From the NCBI GenBank assembly GCA_030770535.1, contig JASVEC010000006.1:248001-312000 (forward strand): DNA of 64,000 nucleotides, read 5' to 3'. A model generated the notes under the pieces. The model saw only the letters and a list, made by a program, of their open reading frames with translations, made no database searches and was not told the DNA's origin. Both the position numbers and the translations under genes were made by a program. Within the stretch, counting starts at the first letter, position 1. Every line of letters begins with the position of its first letter. Of this stretch, positions 1 through 10,019 are shown in pieces. Source of the stretch: Batkoa obscura. Its lineage: Eukaryota > Entomophthoromycota > Entomophthoromycetes > Entomophthorales > Batkoaceae.

Positions 1-2
1 AA

Positions 3-1352
3 CCTGACAATAACAATTTATTAGTGAATTTAGATTTATTACTATCAACCTTAAATCTCAAATTAAGTAGCGATAATATAATTTATTTTATTAATACAAA
101 GATCGATAGCTTAAACGATTTAATGTTTATGGGGTATGATAAAGTTAATAGGGATTATAAAATAGGTAAATATCATATGATAGTATTGTATAGTATTTAT
201 TTAATAACATTATTATTAGAACATTTATTTATAAACCCAAGTATCAAACCAATTATTGTTACCAATAAAGTGCAAAGCAATACTATCACTATCAAAATAA
301 TTGACCAGTTTTATACGGATTCAATGATTCATAGTTTAAAATTTAAGATATTAAACAATAGTGCTATTATGTGTTATACTATTGACAATAATTTTTATAA
401 CAATCACAATTTAACACACAATTTTGAAGGAAATAAGGAATTTGATTTAGAAGTGAAGGACAACAATAATAAAGTAATAAGTTGTACATTAAAGCTTGAG
501 AAGAAAATAGGACAGGGAAGTTTTGGTAAAATTTACAAATTGAAAGATCAGGCTATGGTAATCAAAAATCAAAAACAGAAGTATAGTGTAATTGAATATC
601 ACTTACTAAAAGGCCTAAATTATAAAGATTATTTCCCAAACGTATCAACAATCTATTTTTATAACATGGATTTTTCTTTATTATTTTTAGATTATTATTC
701 CTGTCCTACATTATTACAATATTTAAATACTTTTATCGTTAAGAAGAACAACATATCAAGCAATGTTATTGAAGTTATTTTACATCAATTAATAGATGCC
801 ATACAATATCTACATATGAATTGGATCTTACATAATGACATAAAGATGGATAATATATTAATAGATCCTTATTCTCGCTATTCAATTAAAGTTATTGATT
901 TCGGTAAAGCAATTGATCTAAAGCATTCATCTTCATTTACAAGCATTCAAAGTAATAGTACCACATTGTTATTTAGATCAAGGTTTATTACTGATACTCC
1001 TTTACGCAAAAACATCCAACGTAGCTCCCCGCATCAACAAGAACTAAAAAAAGAATGGCTATATCATGAAGATTTATTTGGTATCGCTGCTATCTTATAT
1101 ACATTAAAAATGCAGCAACATTTAAAATGGTTTGAATATAGCAAACGTAACGAATTATTCAAAGCAAAACCCAACTTTGATATGAATTTGAAATGTAACT
1201 ATATTTTTAATCTTTTAACTAATTCGGATTATTTTATTAAGTCGCATTTACTTTTACATAAGAAGAGTTTTGTTATTTGTATGAAGTATTTGTTTGAATA
1301 TTTTTATCCTTTGTTAACTGATGTCTTGAATACTGAGCCGGAATCAAATTAA
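3..1352 (+). CDS. Bub1-like protein kinase, C-terminal part (5' end outside window)
   Basis: The frame is open from the left edge, so the gene starts upstream; 449 residues are visible. A kinase domain occupies the second half: glycine loop GQGSFGKIY (from base 511), an invariant-Lys candidate in MVIK, a catalytic loop reading HNDIKMDN (near 831) and IDFGKAID (near 896). The tail LYHEDLFGIAAILYTL resembles the Bub1 segment usually written as NYQIDYFGVAATVYCML, and DFG followed by A/S-ID is typical of Bub1/BubR1. Bub1 is the spindle-checkpoint kinase at kinetochores. Odd points: the HRD arginine is replaced by Asn, and no canonical APE motif follows the DFG, although Bub1 kinases are also divergent there. 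The N-terminal TPR and GLEBS regions would lie outside the window. Another divergent kinase family cannot be excluded. Confidence 0.55.
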   Translation, partial: PDNNNLLVNLDLLLSTLNLKLSSDNIIYFINTKIDSLNDLMFMGYDKVNRDYKIGKYHMIVLYSIYLITLLLEHLFINPSIKPIIVTNKVQSNTITIKIIDQFYTDSMIHSLKFKILNNSAIMCYTIDNNFYNNHNLTHNFEGNKEFDLEVKDNNNKVISCTLKLEKKIGQGSFGKIYKLKDQAMVIKNQKQKYSVIEYHLLKGLNYKDYFPNVSTIYFYNMDFSLLFLDYYSCPTLLQYLNTFIVKKNNISSNVIEVILHQLIDAIQYLHMNWILHNDIKMDNILIDPYSRYSIKVIDFGKAIDLKHSSSFTSIQSNSTTLLFRSRFITDTPLRKNIQRSSPHQQELKKEWLYHEDLFGIAAILYTLKMQQHLKWFEYSKRNELFKAKPNFDMNLKCNYIFNLLTNSDYFIKSHLLLHKKSFVICMKYLFEYFYPLLTDVLNTEPESN

Positions 1353-1386
1353 AATTTACTCAATTTTGACTAAATTATTTAAAAAA

Positions 1387-1440
1387 AATCGCATTTTATT
1401 GGTTAAAAGATATAGAATTTAATCGCATTTTATTGGTTAA
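1387..1440 (+). promoter_or_regulatory. Two direct 20-bp repeats with inverted CCAAT boxes
   Basis: The 20-mer AATCGCATTTTATTGGTTAA occurs twice without mismatch, at 1387-1406 and 1421-1440, 34 bp apart. Each copy contains ATTGG, the reverse of a CCAAT box. The pair lies 83 bases before the likely ATG of the next gene, so a promoter role (HAP/NF-Y-type site) is plausible but is an inference. Confidence 0.4.
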
Positions 1441-1522
1441 TATAGCATTAATAAAATTAATACATATCTATACAAACTTTCTAGTATTTTTTATTTTGTT
1501 TTTTAATTCACTAAAGTTCAAA

Positions 1523-1885
1523 ATGAGCTCTTTAATATACATGATAACATTTCAAATGCATCACATCTATTCGGAAAAAAAGAAAGAAAAGATCCTCAAA
1601 TTAGCCAAAAGATTAAATATAACTGGAGTTTATAAGTTTGGTAAACCTGGGAGGCTAATTTTATTTGAGCCGGAAGAAGACAAAAATTTATCTATATTTG
1701 AAAAAGAAATTAAAAGCTTAAATTGGCAAACCTGTACAGTCACTTTAAGAAGGGTATTTCATCCTTCCCAGTTTGTCCTTTTTAATCAATTTGTTTCTGT
1801 GGAATCAGATGTAGAGCTAAGAGAATTGTTGATTCAACATGAGTTGAAAGATATATGGCATGAGTTAACTGGATTCAAAAATTAA
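1523..1885 (+). CDS. Small Prp3_C/DUF1115-domain protein (RWDD2-like C-terminal half)
   Basis: A single-exon gene of 120 residues. The sequence HHIYSEKKKEKILKLAKRLN followed by a GKPG motif and a SLNWQTCTVTLRR block matches the C-terminal domain of RWDD2A/B proteins (Pfam Prp3_C, formerly DUF1115), where the same order HHIYS...GKPGV...LNWKR occurs. The frame is open upstream to an ATG-less start at 1433, but those 30 codons are hydrophobic, AT-rich filler overlapping the promoter repeats, so the ATG at 1523 was chosen. No N-terminal RWD domain is present, so the protein is only the second half of the animal architecture. It ends 81 bases from the convergent CorA gene. Molecular function is not known. 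Confidence 0.65.
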   Translation: MSSLIYMITFQMHHIYSEKKKEKILKLAKRLNITGVYKFGKPGRLILFEPEEDKNLSIFEKEIKSLNWQTCTVTLRRVFHPSQFVLFNQFVSVESDVELRELLIQHELKDIWHELTGFKN

Positions 1886-1966
1886 CAAGAATAAATAGTA
1901 ATAGTGATGTAATATGTTATTTTAATTTTAAATTATAATAAAATAAAGATGAGGTAATCAATTGAT

Positions 1967-3203
1967 TTAAATTAGTTTATATCTTCTACATATAAAAAAG
2001 CCAATGATCGCAAAAATCAAAGAAAATACCGCTATACCAGTAAACTTGTAGATGGTACCCGCTTCATCTTCTGTATATCTATCTGGGGTATAGCAATTCA
2101 TTCCAAAAATACCTCCAATAACAGTAATTGGGACTAAAATAAGAGTAATGGCAGTTAATTTGGATATTTTTTCACTAAGGCCTGTATCCAAAGTATAAAA
2201 TCTCATTGAAATTTGAGATAAATAATTCATGTGAGAAGTAGCTAATACTTTATCGTAGTGAGATAAATTCAGCTTTAAATTCAAATATTGATTATTTAAT
2301 TCATTATAGTTAAATTGGTTATTATTCAAAGTTTGATTGTTTGACATTTTTTTGATCAAATTTAATTTGAAGTGAACGATTCTTATTAACAAAGTTACTT
2401 GATTTTGTACATTAGTGATCCTCTTTAACAACTCACTTTGGTCTTGCTTATTTTGAATCAATAGTACAATCCTCCCGATAGAATCTACTTCTTGTTCAAT
2501 TTTATCACTGTATTGTATTAATTTAACGGAATGGTATTTTAATAATATGTAATTGATAAAATTAGGCGTGATATTGTTAATATTGTCATCTATATTATTA
2601 CCAATCAAATCATTGATATACAACGTATTAAAAGCAACTGCTTCCTTAGAAAAGGTGAAGACAAACTTATTAAAAATAAGATGATAAATTAAGGTAGGTT
2701 GTTGAAAGCTATTGGATTGAGTATCAAAGTTGATACTTTTAAAAGCAAAAAAAGAGTATTGTTGGAACTGATAAACCTTTTGAGTGATCTCTTGGTTCGA
2801 TAGCAACTCTCTAATAATCGGGTGTAATTGAAATAACTGACTAATTAACTCTATTTGTTTTGAAGTTATGTTATTAATATGAAGCCAATACATCGATAAC
2901 TTTGACTTTTCTTTTTCTGATAACTGCAATTCACTAAACCCATTACTTGTTATAAATCCTGTCGCTGGAGAGTAAAACTGTAACTTGGTATCCGAAGTAT
3001 ACTATATCAGTGTTTATTAGTACTTAAAATTTTAGTATTATATAGCTACTTACTATACTTTCTTTCTCGTTCTCAATTGAGTTTTTATTTAGTTCAATAC
3101 TATTATTATTATCATCTGCTGCTGTAGAGGTCAATAGATTTTGTAATAATTTCAAATCTACAATGGAAGTGACAGTTCCTGAGTTGATGTTGTTATTTTC
3201 CAT
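1967..3203 (-). CDS. CorA-family Mg2+ transporter
   Basis: Two exons: 3203-3054 and 3001-1967, with a 52-nt intron (GTAAGT...TATAG), giving 394 residues. The C-terminus has two membrane segments separated by the GMN signature (segment one VPITVIGGIFGMN, then an acidic YTEDEAG loop, then FSLIFAIIGFFIC), the hallmark of CorA/Alr/Mnr2 magnesium channels, with the long helical cytosolic domain in front. The first 50 residues are Asn/Ser-rich and poorly conserved. The ATG at 3203 is the first in frame after the promoter. Family members form pentameric Mg2+ channels in plasma, vacuolar or mitochondrial membranes; no targeting signal tells which. A positively charged tail (RRYKLI) ends the protein. 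Confidence 0.85.
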
Positions 3204-4430
3204 TTCTATAGTCTCGTATTGAAAATATCAAAAGAGAAAAAGAAAAATATTTAACTTTTAATTTAAAATCTGATGAATAAGGCTATTGTTTTCTAAAAAG
3301 AAATAATTGTAATTTAATTTTGATTAAATGCAACTTTTAATTGGGTAGGCTTAACACTAGCTAAATTAACTAATACCTCTATATAGTTTTAAAACTACTA
3401 TGAGGTTATTTCTTCTGGGTGTTATTATATATTTGTATTTCAAAAAGTGATAAAATCGATTTAATAGTCCTCTTTTATTCATTTTATATTGTTTAGTGTA
3501 GTTATTTCAAAAAAGTAAACATCTATATTTTAATATTATTTGTTGTTTTGATATTTTGCTCATTTTTCGCACGATATAAAATTGAAAATCTATCAGCCAA
3601 ACCATTAAAAACATACCTATATGTTTTTTTAATGAAATAAAAACTGTATTTTGAGAGTGTATACCTTAAAGAAATTAGCTCACTTTGTAATAAAAGACTT
3701 AAAGGTTGAGGGTAACGAACAGGTAGGTAGAGCTGCCTTTCTACAAAAAATTCCAAATTTTAGATAAAGCTCAATCTTTATCAAAATATAAACAACTGTA
3801 TTGAAAAAGTAGCTAGAGTTAAAAGTTAATAGAGTTAGGTCGCGTTAGGTTAAAGCTAGCTTAAGGTTAGCTTAAGGTTTGGGATCTAGGTTTTTATTTT
3901 GTCAAACTTTATTAGCGCTTTAGTCCACAAAAGCTTACATCTTTTTTGGAAAAACCAAATACCTGTCTAGTTGCCATCCCCTACCGAAGTGTTTTATTCA
4001 ATTAAAGGTTATTTATGTAGCTTAAAAGACGAGTCCTTATACTATTTATTGTTAAATAGCTTAAGCCGAGATGTTTATACCTGGGGATATTTTTTTTGGT
4101 TTCATCACTTTTTCGATTTTTTAAGTGCTATTTGAGCGGAAAGATTATTAATAAAATTCTTAAACAAAAAAATACATCCCCATGTATACTTTTCCAAAAA
4201 AACTCTATCGTCATATTTTTCACATTTACTCTGGTTTTATAAGTCACACAGCTAAGTTATTATTTAATTTAACAAATTTAAGTAACATTTAATAATGAAT
4301 AGGAGTATTTGATATTGCAAATAAACTTTTATAAATCATTGAGCTATTTAACAATTCCAAATAATAGAGCTACAAATACATACAAGATTACTCTTTTTTT
4401 ATTCTTAAATGTTACCACCGCTAATTCTTA
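3204..4430. other. Non-coding stretch upstream of the CorA gene
   Basis: No gene could be supported. It carries one MITE copy (4083-4181) and a short tandem AGCTTAAGGTT duplication near 3857. The 77-codon minus-strand ORF at 3523-3756 has no recognisable content. Confidence 0.5.
4083..4181 (-). mobile_element. Short MITE, copy A
   Basis: A 99-bp copy of the repeat family described in the findings, in reverse orientation: it begins GGGGATATTTTTTTTGG and ends with the complement of GGGGATGTATTTTTTTG. The interior has the family block AAGTGCTATTTGAGCGGA. TATAC lies close to both ends but not directly abutting, so the target duplication is uncertain here. Confidence 0.75.
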
Positions 4431-4439
4431 TTAGTTTTT

Positions 4440-5940
4440 ATTTTATAGAGTTAATGCCAAACTACCAAGAGTTGATAATGGGAGATGAATAGCAATTGAA
4501 GATAAATTGTACTACTTGGGAGGGATTACGTTTACGCCAAATACAAACAAAACTTTGATGTTAAATAATGAAGTATTTGTGCTTGATTTGAGAAAAGGAT
4601 TTAAATTAGCTGGGGATGTGGCGCCGTGGGAAAGGAAGATAGCCATTAATGGCCCTAAAGAATCATTTGGCCCATACCTCTTTTACATTGAAAATGAAGA
4701 TAGAACTAAAACAACAATAAATTTCTATGATCACATTAATGCATTTGGGCCTATTGTTAAATACTTTAATATCAAAAAAGGTAAATAGTATGATGAAAGT
4801 ATAATAAAGGATTTGTTCATTGGGTCTAATAGAACAAGCACTAATGGAAATGATTACTCTCAAAGGTGTTATGTGCTACAAGATATCAATGATATAAATA
4901 AATTTACACGTTAAGTTTTCTCAACGTTTTATACTGAATCGATCAACATCACTGCAGCTAAGCTCATTTAATATCAAAATGGGGATGTATTTTTGTGTTT
5001 AAGAATTTTACTAACAATTTTTCTGCTCAAATAGCACTTAAAAGATAGGAAATGTGATGAAGCCACAAAAACACCCCCAGATAAAGCAATCAAAAAGGGC
5101 ACAGGGAATAAATGATAAAGTTTCTATTGAATTACTATTTATCTTAAATAATAAACTATATCATTTTGAAATTCCAACTACAAAGGTCAAACCTACCGAG
5201 GCTAATAAAGTATTGTACGAATTAGTATTCAAAAATACATATTATAAATTCATATAATATGGATTTAAAAGCGAATCTAGCCTTTGGCCGAGTATTCATG
5301 AAAATCAGTGAGTTAGTTTACTATATTGAATTATAGAAAATGATTAAAAAGTTAATAGAGCTTTATGAGGTAAAATTCAATCCATTCTCTTTTGAAAAAG
5401 CCAATAGAAATTGTATTTAATCACTGGGGTGCTTTACTAATTATCAAAATTACATAACAAATTCATTTAACCTACTATTTATGATACAATGAGTGATGCA
5501 AATAAGATAAAAAGCACGAATAAAACAATAGTGTTAGATACGAAAACTTGGGAAACCGTTGATGGCTTACCTTTATTGATTGGCGGTAAAAAATATGACA
5601 GTAAAAATAATACGCAGGGTAATATAACAAGGAAGAGATAGCCAATAGCTCATTAATAGGGGGCTTGTAGGGAGGATAGGTGGATCCATTTTAATAACAG
5701 CGGTTATAGTAGGTTTATTTTATAAATATAAATATATATAAACAGACATCCAGGCGTGGTAGGCGTGGTTTTGGAACCTATTACAATTAAACCCATTAAT
5801 CCGTTAGATACTAATATTGACTACTTTAATCCTGAAATATTCAATCACTCTCAAGAAATCGACATTGATAGCATTATTCTACTTTTAAAGACCCATCTTA
5901 AAGCGAGTACAAATAATTATAATTGAAGGTGAGAATTTTA
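4440..5940 (+). pseudogene. Decayed Kelch-repeat membrane protein gene, interrupted by a MITE
   Basis: Pieces of one protein type follow each other in different frames with in-frame stops. At 4485-4788 there is DKLYYLGGITFTP...NEVFVLDLRKGF, a Kelch blade as in the large Kelch/galactose-oxidase-like families of early-diverging fungi. Near 4850 is a YSQRCYVLQDIND piece; at 5490-5590 another blade fragment KTIVLDTKTWETVDGLP; at 5680-5740 a glycine-rich membrane segment GGSILITAVIVGLFYKYKYI; and after it PITIKPINPLDTNIDYFNPE as a cytosolic tail. MITE copy B sits in the middle. No intact reading frame joins these parts, so it looks like a dead member of a host surface-protein family. Boundaries are approximate. 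Confidence 0.6.
4981..5078 (+). mobile_element. Short MITE, copy B (inside Kelch pseudogene)
   Basis: A 98-bp forward copy: GGGGATGTATTTTTGTGTTT at the left end, the central CTCAAATAGCACTTAAAAGA block, and ACACCCCC at the right end. It is more diverged than copies C, E and G, with no clear target duplication. It splits the Kelch-derived sequence. Confidence 0.7.
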
Positions 5941-6588
5941 AGTAAATTTTTAATTTTGAATGAACGTAATAAACACAATATCTTATTATATTTATATTTT
6001 CTAAAATAAATTAATATTTATTCTCATTATATTGTATTTTAAATTTAGGATATTAAATTATAGCCAAATTTTAAGAATACGTTTTTTTTACAAGTTTATT
6101 TATTTTTAAACTTTTTATAATGAATGTCCATACAAAAAATGAACCATTACTTTATAAATCAATACCCAAGATCAGAAGTTTTATTTCTTAAATAGTAGTA
6201 AAGTAAATGGTGATATAAAGTAGATAAAAAAGTACCGAAGAAAAGAACATGTAATATAACACAAGGCTCATATAACCTTAGATAAAATGAGACTCCGAAT
6301 TTTAAAAAAATATTTTTTAAGTTTAGCTATGAATTTTTAAAGCAAAATTTTTTTTATTAAAAATTCGGAAAATAAAACCAATCAAAATTCAACAAAAGAG
6401 AATTTCAACTTTGAATACATTGAAAAATTTCAAATTGAACGGCATAAATAATTAAAAGCAAATATAGAATAAATAGTATCTAAATCACGTCAATTATAAC
6501 CAATGAAGTAAAAGAACGAAATAGACCAAGTTGAAATTAAAAAGTGAAATAAGATGATGAAGAATTTTTAATAAATTAAATATAACAA
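5941..6588. other. Non-coding promoter-side DNA before the RhoGAP gene
   Basis: Very AT-rich, no coding potential seen. It presumably contains the RhoGAP gene promoter and 5' leader; no specific site is recognised. Confidence 0.5.
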
Positions 6589-8139
6589 ATGAATCCGAAT
6601 GAACAGTTAGCACATGAATATACGATTATGAATAAGTTGATCTATCAAGCTGGTAATAATGAAATTAATAAAAGGGAATCGAGCAGTAGTGTTAATATAT
6701 TTTACTTAAGGGGTTGATTTCGAGTCAAAGCCAATTTTGGTATTTGCGGCAGCTAATTTACCAGATCCAAAACAAATGAATTATGACCAGTTGTTAGAGT
6801 AAGCTTATTACACTATTATTTAGAAATATATTTAGAAATGTATTTAGTTTAATTATGAATAAGTTAGACGAGTTTGCCGAAAATGATTATACTTTAGTAT
6901 TATTTGTTGGAGGAGCCAAAAATAAACCTAGTTGGACTTGGTTGATCAGAGCTTATCGTCGCCTTGGCTATAAGTAATTTTAATGTTTATTTGTTATTCC
7001 TTAATTGACACAAAATTATTATAAAATAGATACAAGAAGAATTTAAAAAATCTATACATTGTCCATCCTGCTCCTTGGTTCCAAATTCTATTCGATATTA
7101 TGAACAAAATCATCAGGTAAGCTTCAATGCCTAATCACAAATTTATCCAAACTTATTATTTAGTCCTAAATTTTCTCGTAAAGTAAGCTGGATCAATACT
7201 TTATCTCAATTAGCCTTAAGTGTTCCATTAACTCATATGAATATACCAAATGTAATTTATGAGTAAGTATATTAGATTATAATATATATTAGATATTAAA
7301 GCTAGATGAATAGACATAACAGAAAGTTTGAAGAATCAGTAGTAATAGACCCAAAAAACAATAATGAAATGATAACAAGAAAGTTGTTTTCATTACCATT
7401 ATCTGTTGTTATGGGGACCAATGGGGAAAAGGGGATTCCATTAATGGTTATTCAATGTATGGAATATATTTTAAAGAAAGGTGATTCATTATTAAATTTT
7501 GTTAATTCATTATTTAAATTTAAATTTCAAGGAATTGACGAAGAAGGTGTATTTCGTAGATCTCCTAGCTCTCTTTTACTTAAAGAAGCTAAAAATGCTT
7601 ATGATGAGGGTAGATCTATATTAATAACTAATTTTATATAAATTAATAGTTTTATAGAAAGAAGAGTGGATTTGGATGATTATGGAGTTCATGTAGCAGC
7701 AGTACTTTTAAAGGTATTTATAAGAGAATTACCAGAGCCATTAATACCACCTACATTATACGATGCTGTTAAAGATATGAACCCAATATTAAATGACGAA
7801 ATCAAACTAAAGGAATATATAAAGGAGAATATTATAAATCAATTAAATGTACAAACTCAACAATTACTACAGTATTTAAGTTATGGTTTGAACAAAATAA
7901 GTAAAAACCAATCGAGTAACAAAATGACCAGTAATAATTTGGCTATTGTTTGGACCCCAAATTTGCTTAAATCTGGGAATCCTATGTTAGATGTTTCTCT
8001 ATGCTCAACCAATGGAGCTACCGTGGGCTTCTTTTTTAAATTTATTATTGATCATTTTGATGAGTTGTTTTCTAATGCTAACATCAGAACTGCTTCCAAC
8101 CCTCCCCCTGTGCCTCCTAAACCGGTTTTAAACCATTAG
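6589..8139 (+). CDS. p50RhoGAP-like protein (CRAL-TRIO + RhoGAP)
   Basis: Seven exons: 6589-6652, 6711-6798, 6848-6973, 7030-7116, 7164-7262, 7314-7609, 7658-8139; 413 residues. All introns are 47-58 nt and frame-consistent. The N-terminal half is a Sec14-like/CRAL-TRIO domain, with the block YKKNLKNLYIVHPAPWFQIL very close to animal ARHGAP1 (YKKNIKALYIVHPT). The C-terminal half is a RhoGAP domain with the arginine finger in GIDEEGVFRRS, LPEPLIP, and NKMTSNNLAIVWTPNLL. The tail NPPPVPPKP is a proline-rich, SH3-ligand-like end. It should switch off Rho/Cdc42-type GTPases, with the lipid-binding half directing membrane recruitment. The start rests on the first ATG of the open first exon. It ends 90 bases from the convergent thymidylate synthase gene. 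Confidence 0.9.
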
Positions 8140-8229
8140 TTTATAAATTGATATAAATAAAGCATAGCATTTGGAACTCAAATAAGCTGTAGTATAAACT
8201 ATTTTATTATTTTACATTTTACTTTATTT

Positions 8230-9227
8230 TTAAACTGCAATGTCCATCTCAATTTTAGGGTAAGGTGAATAACCTTCAATAACAAAATTTTCATATTGAA
8301 ATTGTTCAATATGGGTAATTGGTTGATTATCAATTAGTTGGATTTTAATTTTAGGAAATTGTCTAGGCTCCCTTTCCAATTGAATCTTTAAACTATCAAT
8401 ATGATTTTTATAAATATGACAATCTCCCATGACATGAGTAAATACTCCAGGTTCTAAATTAGTTAAATGAGCGATCATAATCGCTAATAAAGAATAACTA
8501 GCAATATTAAATGGGACCCCTAATCCCATATCACAGCTTCTTTGATACAATTGACAGTGTAATTTGCCTTTTTTACCTCGCTGTTGACTAGGTTCAACAT
8601 AGAATTGACAAAACATGTGACAAGGCGGTAACACCATTTGGTTTAAATCTAAAAACGTTATAACCTTATATTACTATAATAGTGATCTCTATTACCTTTT
8701 GGATTCCAAGCAGATAAAATAATCCTACGGTCATTAGGTTTATTTTTAATTGTATCAATAACATTTTGTAACTGGTCGACACCTTGTCCAGTATAATCAG
8801 TAAAGCAATCGATATATTTAGCCCCGAAGTGACGCCATTGAAAACCATAAACTGGGCCAAGGTCTCCCTCTTTTCTATCCTTGAATCCCAAGTTATCTAA
8901 AAACTCTCTAGAACCATTAGGTTCCCAAATATTAACGCCTTTTGCTTTTAATTTTTTGCTATTTGTATCTCCTTTTATGAACCATAATAATTCCTCAATC
9001 ACTCCTCGTACAAACACTCGTTTCGTCGTTAATAATGGAAACTGCCCATTTGATAAATCAAACTTTAAAGGTGTTGGAGCAAACACGGATACTGTTCCTA
9101 CCCCTGTTCTATCCCCTTTTTCTAAACCTTTTTTTAAGATTTCCTTTACTAGGTTTAAATATTGCAATTCTTCTTCATTTCTTTGCTGAGATTGTTCGAT
9201 TTTTTCTCCGTTGTCTTTGGAAGTCAT
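8230..9227 (-). CDS. TYMS: Thymidylate synthase
   Basis: Two exons, 9227-8696 and 8648-8230, with a 47-nt intron (GTAATAG...TTTTTAG) splitting the Asp codon of the NPKDLNQM motif; 316 residues, a normal length. It converts dUMP and methylene-tetrahydrofolate to dTMP and dihydrofolate. Diagnostic pieces in order: [14 protein letters not shown] near the N-terminus, [33 protein letters not shown], the [12 protein letters not shown] block, the catalytic Cys187 in [24 protein letters not shown] and the C-terminal [10 protein letters not shown]. The acidic, Gln-rich first 20 residues are lineage-specific. It is divergent from the mS34 gene, with 225 bases between the two ATGs. Confidence 0.97.
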
Positions 9228-9452
9228 TTTTATATTAAAACAAGCAGTAAGATGTTAGGAGTATAAACTTCTCATTTACCTTTTTTGGTTGAGTTTTATG
9301 AGTAAACATAAATTACATTTGTTTTTATTGGACAACTTTCCATCACTGACTAAATTCCATTTGCCAGTCTTTATTGATCGATCCCATAATATTTCTAGGA
9401 GTTCATAGCTTTGGTTTTCATTTGAAATAAGTAATTTTTTAAAGTTAGAGAA

Positions 9453-10019
9453 ATGTCCAATTTTATACGCCATTTATTAAAAAGTAATAACATCGCAACC
9501 TACCAATTTATTAGAAGGGATAAAAATTTATTTGAATTGTTGTCGGTCCAACCTAATAATGGAGTCGGTTTAAGAGTGGTAAGTTTATAATATATATTTA
9601 TAGAACTTAATTATTTTAGCTTATCAACGCGATTTTGACTATTGATCGTAGAATAGGAATTAATTTATTGTTGATTAGGCAGCTAAAGAATGGTTAAATA
9701 AAGGAAAAGATAACTTATATTACACAATTACAAAATCACAGATTAAAAAAGTAACTAAACTTATAAATTCACCTAAAAAAGAGAACTAATTTAAATAGGA
9801 CTTAAAACACGGTAAAGCATGGGGAGAATTATATGTCAATGGTATAGCTTATCAATTAAATGAACCATCATAATTTTAATTTTATTCAAAATAGGTAAAT
9901 TAGTACCTAATAAGCGTATCCGTCATGGACTTAAATTAAACTGGCTATTACACCCTGGGCCTCAGCCTGCTTTAGAAGCTAACAAGTTTAGTAAGGAAAC
10001 AGAATCAAAAATGGAATAA
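9453..10019 (+). CDS. MRPS34: Mitochondrial small-subunit ribosomal protein mS34
   Basis: Four exons: 9453-9578, 9679-9750, 9799-9841, 9895-10019; 121 residues. Reading frames only join at these sites, each with GTA donors and TAG acceptors. The product shows IRRDKNLFELLSVQPNNGVG, then YYTITKSQIKKDLKHGKAWG and GKLVP. Human MRPS34 has the same order (LLQLLGRLPLFGLGRLV, YWRLTRVRP, LDHGKAWG, LVPK). The protein sits on the mitochondrial ribosome small subunit. It is shorter than the roughly 218-residue human protein, missing the N- and C-terminal extensions. As far as I recall, yeast and Neurospora mitoribosome lists lack this protein, which makes its presence notable. Confidence 0.75.

Noticed and set aside
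1433-1522. N-terminal hydrophobic extension of the Prp3_C protein as a signal anchor
   Set aside because: It begins at a non-ATG codon inside the promoter repeat and is plain AT-rich filler; the ATG at 1523 fits the conserved domain.
3523-3756. 77-codon minus-strand ORF
   Set aside because: It has no recognisable motif, no splice partner and lies in gene-poor AT-rich DNA.
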